From positions 1-31,905 of the forward strand of contig NZ_CALUAA010000014.1 of the NCBI RefSeq assembly GCF_943913915.1: a stretch of DNA of 31,905 nucleotides, given 5' to 3'. This document shows positions 15,825 through 24,422 of this stretch, one piece after another (positions within the stretch are counted from its first letter, which is position 1; every line of letters starts with the position of its first letter). This DNA is from an uncultured Peptoniphilus sp. (lineage in GTDB: Bacteria; Bacillota; Clostridia; Tissierellales; Peptoniphilaceae). The notes beneath the pieces are model-generated. The model saw nothing but the letters and a program-made list of their open reading frames with translations, searched no databases and was not told the DNA's origin. The position numbers were made by a program, and so were the translations under genes.

Positions 15825-16682
15825 ATGACCTTCGGCTTACCGCATTTCTTAATCGATCCCATTATTTTCGATGCACTGAAAGAGGACATTAACGAAGAGG
15901 ACTTCTCCACTAACAGCGTCGTCGACGAAAAGGCCACAGGGAGCGTCCATCTCCTCGCCAAGGAAGAGGGCATCCTCGCCGGCCTTCCCGTCTTCGAGCG
16001 CGTCTTTCATCTATTGGATAACAGGACCAAAGTAGAATTTTTCAAGTGCGACGGCGACCGTGTAAAAAAAGGCGACAAAATCGCCACCGTCTTCGGTCCC
16101 CTACGCACCCTTTTAACCGGTGAGCGCGTCGCCCTAAATTTCCTGCAACGCATGTGCGGCATCGCCACCTACACGAATAAAATGGCAGAAGCTTTAGAAG
16201 GCACGAAGACAAAAATTGCCGACACCCGAAAGACCACACCGAACTTCAGATTGTTTGCAAAATACGCCGTTCGCATAGGCGGCGGCACCAATCACCGCTA
16301 TAATCTTTCCGACGGCGTCATGTTGAAAGATAATCACATCGCCGCGGCGGGCTCCATCGAAAAGGCCGTAAAATCAGCGAGAAGCTACACCTCTTTTATG
16401 AAAAAAATTGAGGTGGAAGTAGAAAATATGGACATGGTAAAAGAAGCCGTGGCCGCCGGCGCGGACATTATTATGCTCGATAATATGAGTCGCGAAGATA
16501 TGAAGTCGGCTATCGATTATATTGCAGGCCGCGCCGTCGTGGAACTTTCAGGCAATGTAAGCTTCGAAAACATTAAAGACTACGGGGATCTAGGCGCCGA
16601 CATTATTTCCAGCGGCTCCCTCACCCATTCTTCGCCGATCTTGGACCTCTCCATGAAGGAACTGCGCCATGACCCAAACTAA
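15825..16682 (+). CDS. nadC: Nicotinate-nucleotide pyrophosphorylase (quinolinate phosphoribosyltransferase, decarboxylating)
   Basis: A 285-residue enzyme turning quinolinate and PRPP into nicotinate mononucleotide and CO2. Family motifs: ERVALNFLQRMCGIATYT (about 103-120), KIADTRKTTPNFR (about 130-142), GGGTNHRYNLSDGVMLKDNH (about 150-169), IEVEVENMD and IMLDNM toward the end. It begins 22 bases after nadA with an AAAGGGG site and overlaps niaR by 14 bases, so the two are coupled. Confidence 0.97.
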   Translation: MTFGLPHFLIDPIIFDALKEDINEEDFSTNSVVDEKATGSVHLLAKEEGILAGLPVFERVFHLLDNRTKVEFFKCDGDRVKKGDKIATVFGPLRTLLTGERVALNFLQRMCGIATYTNKMAEALEGTKTKIADTRKTTPNFRLFAKYAVRIGGGTNHRYNLSDGVMLKDNHIAAAGSIEKAVKSARSYTSFMKKIEVEVENMDMVKEAVAAGADIIMLDNMSREDMKSAIDYIAGRAVVELSGNVSFENIKDYGDLGADIISSGSLTHSSPILDLSMKELRHDPN

Positions 16683-17184
16683 ACAGGAAAGGCTTACGGC
16701 CTTACAGGATTATTTATCCCGCGCCGAGAACCCCGTTTCAGGCGACGATTTGGCGAAATATTTCGGCGTCTCCAGGCAAGTCATCGTAGGCGACATCAGT
16801 TTACTTCGCGCAAAAAATATTCCCATCACTTCCACCAATCGGGGCTACATTATGGAGGGCGCCGGTGCTACTCGCCGGGTGTTTAAATGCAAACATCGCG
16901 ACGATCAAATCGTCGACGAGCTGAATCTGATCGTGGATCTCGGCGCTACCGTAGAAGATGTCTATGTGGAGCACCGCATTTACGGCAAGGTGGAAGCGAA
17001 GATGAACATTAAATCCAGAAAAGACGTTCGACATTTTATGAATACTATTTACGACAGCGTGAGCACGCCTCTTAAAAATATTACCGATGGCTACCACTTT
17101 CATACGGTCTCAGCAGAAGACGAGGAGACTCTTCATGAGGTGGAAAGCGCATTGGACGCCCACGGTTTTCTCGTAAAAGAATAA
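16669..17184 (+). CDS. niaR: NAD-biosynthesis transcriptional repressor NiaR
   Basis: A 171-residue regulator: an N-terminal winged HTH (about 5-62, ARNPVSGDDLAKYFGVSR-like region ending GYIMEG) followed by a 3H domain. Candidate metal ligands His76, Glu84, His143 and His145 match the spacing I recall for the characterised Thermotoga NiaR (His, Glu, then His-x-His). The family represses NAD-synthesis and niacin-uptake genes when nicotinate is present. Its gene overlaps the end of nadC, so it is made together with the enzymes it would control; the palindrome at 14826-14839 is its likely site. Confidence 0.93.
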   Translation: MTQTKQERLTALQDYLSRAENPVSGDDLAKYFGVSRQVIVGDISLLRAKNIPITSTNRGYIMEGAGATRRVFKCKHRDDQIVDELNLIVDLGATVEDVYVEHRIYGKVEAKMNIKSRKDVRHFMNTIYDSVSTPLKNITDGYHFHTVSAEDEETLHEVESALDAHGFLVKE

Positions 17185-17194
17185 GGGAGGACCT

Positions 17195-17998
17195 ATGAAA
17201 AAAATAGCCGTCATCGGCTACGGCGCACTGGGAAAAATTTTAACCCGTGCCCTTGTCGAAAAACTCGACACATTTTATGAACTTAAAGGCATTTACGACA
17301 GTGCCCTATCGGAAGAATCTATCGATATCGCGAGAAAATCCGTTCCCCTCTACCCGTCATTTGACGCACTTCTTAAAGACGATACAGAAATCGTTGTGGA
17401 AATCGCAGGGGTCGGCGCTGTAAAAGAATATATTTCACCACTCCTCGAAGCGGAAAAAGACGTGGTGATTACATCGGTAGGGGCCCTGGCAGACGAAGAG
17501 CTCTATGAACATATTCGAAAGACAGCGGAATCTGCAGACCGCAAAGTCCACATTACCTCCGGCGCCATCGGCGGCTTCGACATTATGCGCACCCTCTTTT
17601 TAATGGGTGGCGCTACGAGCGAAATTCAAAGCACGAAAGCGCCCAAGAGCTTAAACGGGGCGCCCTATCTAAAGGGCGAGCTTCTCCCAGAAAATGAAAA
17701 ATGTACGGCCTTTGAGGGAAATGCTCAGGAAGCCATTGCGGGCTTTCCCAAAAATACCAATGTTTCTGTGGCCACGGGCATCGTCACCAACGGCGCGGAA
17801 TACACCTGCGTTCGCCTTATCTCCGATCCTAAAAGCCAAGGCAACACCCATCGTGTCACGGTGGAAAATGACAGAGCCAAGGCCGTCGTGGAAATTACAT
17901 CCAAGCCCGATCCGAACAATCCGAAATCCAGCATTACGGCGGCATGGAGCGTCGTGGCCCTTTTGGAAAACCTCGCCTCTCCCATTCAATTTTTCTAA
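17195..17998 (+). CDS. nadX: L-aspartate dehydrogenase
   Basis: A 267-residue NAD(P)-dependent enzyme that oxidises aspartate to iminoaspartate, feeding NadA. The N-terminus has the Rossmann motif IAVIGYGALGKIL; TSGAIGGFDIMR (about 120-131) and the NTHRV segment near residue 218 with the conserved His are family features. It is preceded by GGGAGG. It follows niaR by 10 bases and ends the operon. In an anaerobe it replaces the oxygen-linked aspartate oxidase NadB. Confidence 0.93.
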   Translation: MKKIAVIGYGALGKILTRALVEKLDTFYELKGIYDSALSEESIDIARKSVPLYPSFDALLKDDTEIVVEIAGVGAVKEYISPLLEAEKDVVITSVGALADEELYEHIRKTAESADRKVHITSGAIGGFDIMRTLFLMGGATSEIQSTKAPKSLNGAPYLKGELLPENEKCTAFEGNAQEAIAGFPKNTNVSVATGIVTNGAEYTCVRLISDPKSQGNTHRVTVENDRAKAVVEITSKPDPNNPKSSITAAWSVVALLENLASPIQFF

Positions 17999-18000
17999 AT

Positions 18001-18052
18001 AAAAAAAGCGCCTCGAAAGACGCTTTTCTTCGCACCTTCGGGTGCGTTTTTT
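18001..18052. terminator. Tandem bidirectional terminators between nadX and the acyl-CoA dehydrogenase
   Basis: Two hairpins lie side by side: AAAGCGCCT/AGACGCTTT (18005-18027) and GCACC-TTCG-GGTGC with T run (18031-18052). The first has a T run on both strands; the second favours the plus strand. Confidence 0.88.
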
Positions 18053-19193
18053 ATTTGAAGACCGGTCCTTGGATGACCATCCGCTGGATTTCGTTGGTGC
18101 CTTCGTAAATTTGCGTAATCTTTGCATCGCGCATCATACGTTCTACGTGGAATTCCTTCATGTAGCCTTCACCGCCCATTAATTGAATGGCTTCGGTTGT
18201 TACCTTCATGGCAGCATCGGAACAGATAAGTTTGGCTTGAGCACAGGCTTTGGGATCTTGAATGCCTTGGTCTTCGAGCCATGCGGCTTTATAGAGCATA
18301 AGTTCCGCCTGATCGATGATGTTTCTGAGATCCACTGCTTTGAAAGCAAGGTATTGGTTTTTATAAAGAGGTTTGCCGAATTGTTCACGTCTCTTTAAAA
18401 ATTCGATGGCGTGGGCATAGGCACCTTTTGCAATACCTAAAGCTTGTGCGGCAACGCCGACGCGACCACCGTTTAAAGTTTCCATGGCGAGCTTAAAGCC
18501 GTCCCCTTCTTCGCCGAGACGTGCTGATACCGGCACGACCATATCGGTGAATTTAAGTTCGGCAACTTCCGCACTTCTGAGGCCCATCTTGTCTTCTAAG
18601 CCGACCACTTCATATCCCGGAGTGTTGGTGGGAACCATAAAGGAGGTAAGGCCTTTGGTGCCGGGAGCGTCTACGTCGGTTTTGGCGACGATCATGGCGT
18701 AATCCGCCGTCTTGCCGTTGGTGATAAAGCGTTTGGAACCGTTGATGATGTAGTTGTCGCCGTCGCGAACCGCTACGGTTTGCACACCGCTGGCATCACT
18801 GCCCGCATTCTTTTCAGTAAGAGCGAAGCAACCGGTAATGGAGCCGTCGGCCACGCCGCCGATAAAGAATTTCTTTTGTTCTTCCGTGCCGTATTTTAAA
18901 ATGCCGCCGAGGAAGAGGGAAAGAGAAACGGAATAGAGTACGCAGAGAGATGCGTCTACTTTGCCCAGTTCTTCAATGGTCAGAATGTAGGACATGTAGT
19001 CTTTTCCGAGGCCGCCGTATTTTTTGTCGAATTGGAAACCGACGAATCCTTCTTTTACCATTTCCTGATATTGTTCCATGGGGTAGATGGAGTTTTGATC
19101 CCGTTCAATGACGCCGGGAAGGACTCTTTTTTCTACAAATTTACGTGCTCTTTCTTGCACTTCCAGATGCTCTTTAGATAAATTAAAATCCAT
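18051..19193 (-). CDS. Acyl-CoA dehydrogenase, probably short-chain (butyryl-CoA) type
   Basis: A 380-residue FAD enzyme of normal length. Visible family motifs: CFALTEKNAGSDASGVQT near residue 125 (FAD and substrate contacts), NGSKRFITNG near 150, GGRVGVAAQALGIAKGAY near 240, RREQFGKPL near 268, QLMGGEGYMKE near 340 and YEGTNEIQR (catalytic base Glu364). This pattern fits butyryl-CoA dehydrogenases of fermentative Firmicutes, which reduce crotonyl-CoA, often with electron-transfer flavoprotein. No etf, crt or thl genes are adjacent, so the chain-length call is inference. AGGAGG precedes the ATG, and a near-consensus promoter lies at 19254-19282. Confidence 0.92.
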   Translation of the reverse strand: MDFNLSKEHLEVQERARKFVEKRVLPGVIERDQNSIYPMEQYQEMVKEGFVGFQFDKKYGGLGKDYMSYILTIEELGKVDASLCVLYSVSLSLFLGGILKYGTEEQKKFFIGGVADGSITGCFALTEKNAGSDASGVQTVAVRDGDNYIINGSKRFITNGKTADYAMIVAKTDVDAPGTKGLTSFMVPTNTPGYEVVGLEDKMGLRSAEVAELKFTDMVVPVSARLGEEGDGFKLAMETLNGGRVGVAAQALGIAKGAYAHAIEFLKRREQFGKPLYKNQYLAFKAVDLRNIIDQAELMLYKAAWLEDQGIQDPKACAQAKLICSDAAMKVTTEAIQLMGGEGYMKEFHVERMMRDAKITQIYEGTNEIQRMVIQGPVFK

Positions 19194-19217
19194 TGTGTCC
19201 TCCTTCTAAAAAGATAC

Positions 19218-19237
19218 ATGTCGCCAAATTGCAACAT
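19218..19237. promoter_or_regulatory. Imperfect palindrome in the acyl-CoA dehydrogenase leader
   Basis: ATGTCGCCAAATTGCAACAT matches its reverse complement at 7 of 10 arm positions and lies just downstream of the predicted transcription start, a position used by repressors. No known operator is recognised. Confidence 0.25.
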
Positions 19238-19253
19238 AATAATCGTTTTCTTC

Positions 19254-19282
19254 ATTATATCCCCGCTTAAATTTACAGTCAA
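19254..19282 (-). promoter_or_regulatory. Promoter of the acyl-CoA dehydrogenase gene
   Basis: On the minus strand TTGACT (-35, 19277-19282), 17 bp and TATAAT (-10, 19254-19259) give a near-perfect housekeeping promoter, suggesting strong expression. Confidence 0.85.
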
Positions 19283-19401
19283 TTTATATCGCACTTTTTT
19301 ACTCTGACTTTTTTCTTTTTTTCAAAACTCCTTAATTTCTATACAATTTAATTGTTGAGTTTACATGTTTGAAACCACCTACATTGTGGAGGATTTATAA
19401 A

Positions 19402-20352
19402 ATGAAGAACACGCAAAAAATAATAAACGGGTACAGACTGAGTCGAGAGGAAGCCTTGGCTCTTTATGACGCGCCACTTAAAGATCTGATGGAAAGCGCC
19501 ACGGCCATTCGTCGCGCTACTTTAGGCGACACCTTCGACCTCTGCACGATTATGCGCGCCAAAAACGGCCACTGCTCCGAGGACTGCGCTTTTTGCGTGC
19601 AGTCTTCTTTAAGCAAAGGCCACGTGGAGCTGCAAAAGATGGTCTCGGAAGAGGAAGTCCTTAAAAGCGCCAAGTGTGCGGAATCTGCGGGGATCGGACG
19701 CTTCGCTCTCGTCTTTGCAGGCAGAAGACTTTCGAAAAATGAAGTAGAAGCGATGGCATCGATTTACCGCCGATTAAAAGATGAGACCGATCTCCATCTC
19801 TGTCTTTCCGGCGGCTTGTTGAATCTCGACGATCTCGGCATTTTAAAAGAAGCGGGCCTCGAGAGACTCCATAATAATCTGGAGACCTCTCGCCGCTACT
19901 TCCCCTCCATCTGCACGACCCACAGTTATGAGGAGAAAATTCAAACGATTAAGGACGCTCAATCTTTAGGTATCGAGGTATGCAGTGGCGGCATTTTCAA
20001 TATCGGCGAGATGCGGGAAGATCGGATAGATCTGGCCCTGACCCTTCGGGAGCTCGAGATTTCATCGGTTCCCCTCAATATTTTAAGCCCCATGGAAGGC
20101 ACGCCCCTTGCGGATCAAATGCCCCTCCCGGAAGATGAGATCCTCCGCACAGTGGCCGTCTTTCGCCACATACTCCCCACCGCCTATTTGCGACTGGCCG
20201 GAGGGCGGCAACTTCTCTCGGGAGACGGAGAATCGACTTTGAATGCCGGCATGAACGCCGCCATTACGGGAAACTTTTTAAATACAAGGGGCGCCGCCGA
20301 ATCCACGGATTTTCATATGATTCGCCGCCACAACTTTACGATTACGCCATAA
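19402..20352 (+). CDS. bioB: Biotin synthase
   Basis: A radical-SAM enzyme that inserts sulfur into dethiobiotin. The SAM-cluster motif is Cys58-x3-Cys62-x2-Cys65 (NGHCSEDCAFC). Further family segments are FALVFAGRRL, LHNNLETSRRYFPSICTTHSY and the C-terminal RLAGGRQ. I start at ATG 19402 (316 residues) because TGGAGG lies nine bases upstream; the longer TTG reading from 19369 includes that site. No other bio gene is in the window, so it is an isolated bioB. The 200 bases upstream hold the divergent promoter and the short palindrome ACAATTTAATTGT; I see no clear BirA site. Confidence 0.94.
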   Translation: MKNTQKIINGYRLSREEALALYDAPLKDLMESATAIRRATLGDTFDLCTIMRAKNGHCSEDCAFCVQSSLSKGHVELQKMVSEEEVLKSAKCAESAGIGRFALVFAGRRLSKNEVEAMASIYRRLKDETDLHLCLSGGLLNLDDLGILKEAGLERLHNNLETSRRYFPSICTTHSYEEKIQTIKDAQSLGIEVCSGGIFNIGEMREDRIDLALTLRELEISSVPLNILSPMEGTPLADQMPLPEDEILRTVAVFRHILPTAYLRLAGGRQLLSGDGESTLNAGMNAAITGNFLNTRGAAESTDFHMIRRHNFTITP

Positions 20353-20379
20353 AAAAAGACGGTCTACCCGTCTTTTTTT
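20351..20379. terminator. Bidirectional terminator between bioB and the UvrA-like gene
   Basis: GACGG and CCGTC with a long A run before and T run after; it serves the two convergent genes and overlaps the UvrA-like stop. Confidence 0.9.
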
Positions 20380-22625
20380 ACATTGAGCGCTTTTTTTAAA
20401 TAATAACTCGTCTTCGTATCTTCATTTAAGAAATCTCGAAGATTCCCATCAAATATAATATTGCCGCCTTCCTTTCCCGCTCCGGGTCCCAGTTCCAAAA
20501 TATAATCCGCGTGGCGCAATACCTCCATATCGTGTTCAATGACCACGACGGTATTTTCATTTTCTACGAGATTTTGAAGTAAAGCGAGGAAGTTCTGAAC
20601 ATCGGCTGTGTGAAGCCCCCGAGTAGGCTCGTCGAAAATATAAAGTTCGCCCCTCCGGCGCAGGCGATGAGCGAGCTTTAGGCGCTGGAGTTCCCCGCCT
20701 GAGAGGGTGCTCGTGGCCTGGCCGAGTGAGAGATAAGAAAGGCCAACCTCTTCGAGAAGACTCAGTCGCTTTCGAATCATATCGTCGTCGAAGAGATCCT
20801 TGGCCTCTTCCGCCGTCATATGGAGCACGTCGACGATAGAACGGCCGCCGTAAGTGTAGTTCCTCGCCTCTTTGGAATAGCGCTCCCCGCCGCAATCTTC
20901 GCAGATAATTTTAACCGGATCGGAATAAGCCACGTCCGGTTCCACAAAGCCCTTCCCCCTGCAAGTCGGGCAGGCGCCCTTAGAATTAAAGGAGAAAAGC
21001 CCCTTGTCCACCTTATTTTCTTTGGCGAATAGATCGCGAATCTTATCCATAACCCCCATATACGTAGCCAGATTGGAGCGTTCGGATTGGCCGATTTCCT
21101 TTTGATCGATCATAATCGCCTGATCGTAGCGCTCGTAAATCGCATCGATCAAACTGCTCTTCCCGGAGCCGGACACGCCGCAAATTCCCGTCAAACTGTT
21201 TTTCGGAATCTTCACGGAAATATCCTTTAAATTATTCTTCTTTACATGAGATACTTCATAAAAACCCTCGAAACTTTTCTCTTCCGGGAGTTTAAATTCC
21301 CCGGCGGATCGTTTTTCGCGATCTTCTAAGGCCTCGGGCTTTCCTTGAAACACAACCTCTCCGCCGTGGCGACCGGAACCCGGCCCCATTTCCACGATCC
21401 AATCGGCCATCTCGATGATCTGATCGTCGTGCTCTACGATGAGCACCGTGTTGTGCCGATCCCTAAGGGCTTTAAAGATAGTACCGATCTTTTGCACTTC
21501 CTCCGGATGTAAACCGGCGGAAGGCTCGTCGAATATATAGCACAAATTATTGAGCGTGGATCCGAGCTTCGAAGCGATTTTTAAACGCTGAGCCTCTCCC
21601 CCTGAAAGGGTGGACACCTGGCGATTTAAATTTAAATAGCCGAGACCCATGGCCATAAGTTGTTTCACCGTAGGAATCATTTGGCGCGCCAAAGTTTTCC
21701 CGTAATCTCCCTCAATGGATTCTAAAAATTCCAGGAGCTCTTCCATTTCCAGATTGTAAATATCGGCAATGTTCAAGCCGTTAATCTTCGATTCCAGCAC
21801 CTTCGGGTGGAGCCCCGTGCCCTTGCAGGTTCCGCAACGGGCGTAGTGACAAAAAGCGAGCACATCCTCTTTCGACACGCTCTTTAAATTGGAAATATCC
21901 CGCTTCACATAGAGCCGTTCGAAGCGTGGAATAAGGCCGTCCCACCAAGATTTATGATCGCCGTTTTTCGTATGGAAGGGCGCCAGCACCACGCCACCGT
22001 CGGCAGGCCCGTAAATAAAGAGGTCGTAGTCCTCCTTCGGGTAATCCTTTATGGGAAGATCCGGATCGAAGAGGCCGCAAGTCATCATCCATCGGCCCTG
22101 CCATTGGCTCGGCGAAAGGGGTGCGAACTGCACCGCATAATCTCTGAGAGATTTATCGAAATCCACGAGCTTCTCCAGATCCACCTCGATCTCCAATCCG
22201 TTGCCGTCGCAAGTGGGGCAGGTTCCGTAGCGGGAATACTTTGAAAGATCGCTTGCCTCTTGAATCTTCGGCTCGGCGATGCGGGAAAAAAGCAAGCGCA
22301 TCATAGGCCCGATGTCCATATAGCTCGCAATGTCCGAGCGGGAACTCGAATGGATCGCCCGTTGGCGCACCACTACGGCAGTGCTTAAGTTTTCAATTTT
22401 ATCCACATCGGGCCGCCTATATAAGGTCATGTGGCGACGTTCGTAAGAAGAAAAATCCTTCGTCAGCTGCCGCTTGCTTTCCTTCGCAATGGTATCGAAT
22501 ACCACCGACGACTTCCCCGAGCCGGAAAGCCCGGTAAACACAACAATTTCATTTTTCGGAAGCGTCATGTCGATGTTCTTTAAATTATTTTCCCGCATGC
22601 CGTAGAGGCGAATCTCGTCCTTCAA
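20364..22625 (-). CDS. Short UvrA-class ABC ATPase (UvrA paralogue)
   Basis: A 753-residue duplicated ABC protein of the UvrA class. Half 1 has Walker A GLSGSGKSS at about 32-40, zinc-type CPTCDGNG near 137 and CGTCKGTG near 267, and signature LSGGEAQRLK near 342. Half 2 has GVSGSGKSS near 485, CPTCRGKG near 555, CEDCGG near 576 and LSGGELQRLK near 644. It is about 190 residues shorter than true UvrA, consistent with the lack of the UvrB-binding insertion, as in paralogues linked to drug tolerance or DNA protection. Start is TTG 22625, after AAGGAGG; a longer reading would run into gpx. It follows gpx by 13 bases, so they are likely one transcript. Confidence 0.88.
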   Translation of the reverse strand: MKDEIRLYGMRENNLKNIDMTLPKNEIVVFTGLSGSGKSSVVFDTIAKESKRQLTKDFSSYERRHMTLYRRPDVDKIENLSTAVVVRQRAIHSSSRSDIASYMDIGPMMRLLFSRIAEPKIQEASDLSKYSRYGTCPTCDGNGLEIEVDLEKLVDFDKSLRDYAVQFAPLSPSQWQGRWMMTCGLFDPDLPIKDYPKEDYDLFIYGPADGGVVLAPFHTKNGDHKSWWDGLIPRFERLYVKRDISNLKSVSKEDVLAFCHYARCGTCKGTGLHPKVLESKINGLNIADIYNLEMEELLEFLESIEGDYGKTLARQMIPTVKQLMAMGLGYLNLNRQVSTLSGGEAQRLKIASKLGSTLNNLCYIFDEPSAGLHPEEVQKIGTIFKALRDRHNTVLIVEHDDQIIEMADWIVEMGPGSGRHGGEVVFQGKPEALEDREKRSAGEFKLPEEKSFEGFYEVSHVKKNNLKDISVKIPKNSLTGICGVSGSGKSSLIDAIYERYDQAIMIDQKEIGQSERSNLATYMGVMDKIRDLFAKENKVDKGLFSFNSKGACPTCRGKGFVEPDVAYSDPVKIICEDCGGERYSKEARNYTYGGRSIVDVLHMTAEEAKDLFDDDMIRKRLSLLEEVGLSYLSLGQATSTLSGGELQRLKLAHRLRRRGELYIFDEPTRGLHTADVQNFLALLQNLVENENTVVVIEHDMEVLRHADYILELGPGAGKEGGNIIFDGNLRDFLNEDTKTSYYLKKALNVKKDG

Positions 22626-22638
22626 AATGCCCTCCTTT

Positions 22639-23109
22639 TTATAGTAAAGCTTTAATAGCGTCCTCGAAACTTTCAGGTGATTTCTGCGGCGCAAAACGAT
22701 CCACCACATTTCCTTTCCGATCAATAAGGAACTTCGTAAAATTCCATTTGATATCACTTCCGAAGAGACCGCCCTCTTCCTTCTTCAGGAAAGTATAGAG
22801 AGGATCTTCCCCTTCCCCGTTAACCTCGATTTTCGCCATCATGGGAAATGACACTTGGAAGGTAATGTCGCAGAAATTTTGAATATCTTCATTGCTCCCC
22901 GGCTCCTGGCCTCCGAACTGATTGCAGGGAAAACCTAAAACCACTAAACCTTCGTCCTTGTATTTTTCGTATAGAGCCTCTAGCCCCTTATATTGTTTCG
23001 TAAAACCACATTCACTGGCCGTATTCACCACGAGGACCACTTTGCCCTCGAATTCGGAAAGGGATACATCCTTCCCCTCAATATTCTTCACCGTATAATC
23101 GTAAAACAT
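22639..23109 (-). CDS. Glutathione peroxidase-family thiol peroxidase
   Basis: A 157-residue cytoplasmic peroxidase. The active site reads NTASECGFT with Cys34 in place of selenocysteine; GFPCNQFGGQEP supplies the conserved Gln and KWNFTKFLID (Trp123, Asn124) the rest of the tetrad. Bacterial members of this type usually take electrons from thioredoxin, so it probably detoxifies peroxides with AhpC-type enzymes. I start at ATG 23109, preceded by AGAGG and beginning directly with the family N-terminus MFYDYTVKNI; the 18-residue longer reading has no support. It heads the pair with the UvrA-like gene. Confidence 0.93.
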   Translation of the reverse strand: MFYDYTVKNIEGKDVSLSEFEGKVVLVVNTASECGFTKQYKGLEALYEKYKDEGLVVLGFPCNQFGGQEPGSNEDIQNFCDITFQVSFPMMAKIEVNGEGEDPLYTFLKKEEGGLFGSDIKWNFTKFLIDRKGNVVDRFAPQKSPESFEDAIKALL

Positions 23110-23199
23110 AAAAACCTCTTTTCTATAATCAATAGATACCGAAGAAAGTAAGGTTTGAACCAAACAACAACTTACGCAGTCATATTCTAGAAAACAATG

Positions 23200-24354
23200 T
23201 CATTTTTCTTTATAAATCTTATCTTCTATCTCAGATGGTAAACTTCCCAGGAAGTAGTCTTCTATCGAATCCCAAAAGAATTCCGAATATTTATTTACCT
23301 GATCTATAGTTGAATCACCAACAATTTTCTTATTGAATAGGTATGTCAACATCTCGACGCTTATAATATGTTTCAAATAAATATCATGTAATAATTGATT
23401 TTTATAATATTGACCTTCTTTTATAGCTTTAATCATAGGGTAAATCGAATTCACTCTAATGTAAATTTCAGGGGAAGACCCATTTTCAATTGTAAAACTC
23501 AGTAGTTCCATAGATTCTGCCAATCCAATAATAAACGAATCTTCTTTTAGCTTATTGCTATTTCTATAATAAAATTTAATCACCTCATTACCATTCGAAT
23601 ATATATTGTTTTTATCCTTTAAAAACTTCTTAAATCCGTTCTTTGATGCAGTGATAAAAGAATCGTAATTCCCATTAATTCGAAAAGAAGGATCCTTATT
23701 TGCTGATAGTATTTGACTGATAAAATTTCGATTAATAATAGATTGATACTCAAAACATGAGTTTACTAAAGCTTGTCCAATTGCTCTAGATTTAAAAGCA
23801 TCCAGATGGTCGATCTTTGACTTTAGATAATCACCAACTTCATAGATATTAAAGTATTTTCCACTACGTTTGCGACTTGCCAGAAAATCAGAGTAAACGT
23901 CCAGGTACGTATTGAAGCTCCTCACTACATTATTTACATTATTTTGGTTTATCGAGACATTTATCCCAGTAGTATAAACAAGTTTTTCAAATACATATGA
24001 ATGCTTTAACTTTTTCCTTTCTTCTTGGGTAAATAGCATCCTCTTAAAATTAGGATATGAATAATCTCTATAGTATTTTTCCCATAGTTTCGACAATTCA
24101 AGAGAATAAATTGCGTCATACTTTCCACCTTGAATTTTATACTTCATATGAACAAACTTTTTTATTTCTGAATTTTCAACACAATTTAATATATCTTCAT
24201 TCATAAAAATATTTTCTCTTCCGAAAAGACTTCTTGGTCTTGCAACAAAAGGAGGATATCCCAGCTTATTGGGAGCTGAAAAGTCTTTCTCTATCAAAAG
24301 TAACGCCCGTTTTATCTTATTATCTAAGTCTGAGGTATCATTGTTGTCTTGCAT
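23200..24354 (-). CDS. Unknown protein, last gene of the helicase/sigma island
   Basis: I do not recognise the family. The 384-residue product is Lys/Asn/Tyr/Ile-rich, largely helical in appearance, without signal peptide or membrane segment. A segment near residue 295 (PEIYIRVNS) vaguely recalls C-terminal parts of large helicases, but that is weak memory. The ATG at 24354 has no ribosome-binding site. The frame stays open 25 codons further to an ATT at 24429, 8 bases after GAGGTG, and beyond into the helicase end. So this may be the C-terminal part of a helicase fusion made by -1 frameshifting at A6 (24429-24434), or may start at a rare codon. It follows the helicase by 68 bases. AT-rich, like the whole island. 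Confidence 0.6.
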   Translation of the reverse strand: MQDNNDTSDLDNKIKRALLLIEKDFSAPNKLGYPPFVARPRSLFGRENIFMNEDILNCVENSEIKKFVHMKYKIQGGKYDAIYSLELSKLWEKYYRDYSYPNFKRMLFTQEERKKLKHSYVFEKLVYTTGINVSINQNNVNNVVRSFNTYLDVYSDFLASRKRSGKYFNIYEVGDYLKSKIDHLDAFKSRAIGQALVNSCFEYQSIINRNFISQILSANKDPSFRINGNYDSFITASKNGFKKFLKDKNNIYSNGNEVIKFYYRNSNKLKEDSFIIGLAESMELLSFTIENGSSPEIYIRVNSIYPMIKAIKEGQYYKNQLLHDIYLKHIISVEMLTYLFNKKIVGDSTIDQVNKYSEFFWDSIEDYFLGSLPSEIEDKIYKEK

Positions 24355-24422
24355 GAATATAGTTTTAAAGTCATCCGCGCTTAATATTAAGTTTCTTTTA
24401 TTGCCCTTTTCTTCATATATCT

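Noticed and set aside
22626..22757. N-terminal extension of the UvrA-like protein
   Set aside because: It would overlap gpx coding sequence, while TTG 22625 has AAGGAGG and starts next to the first ABC domain.
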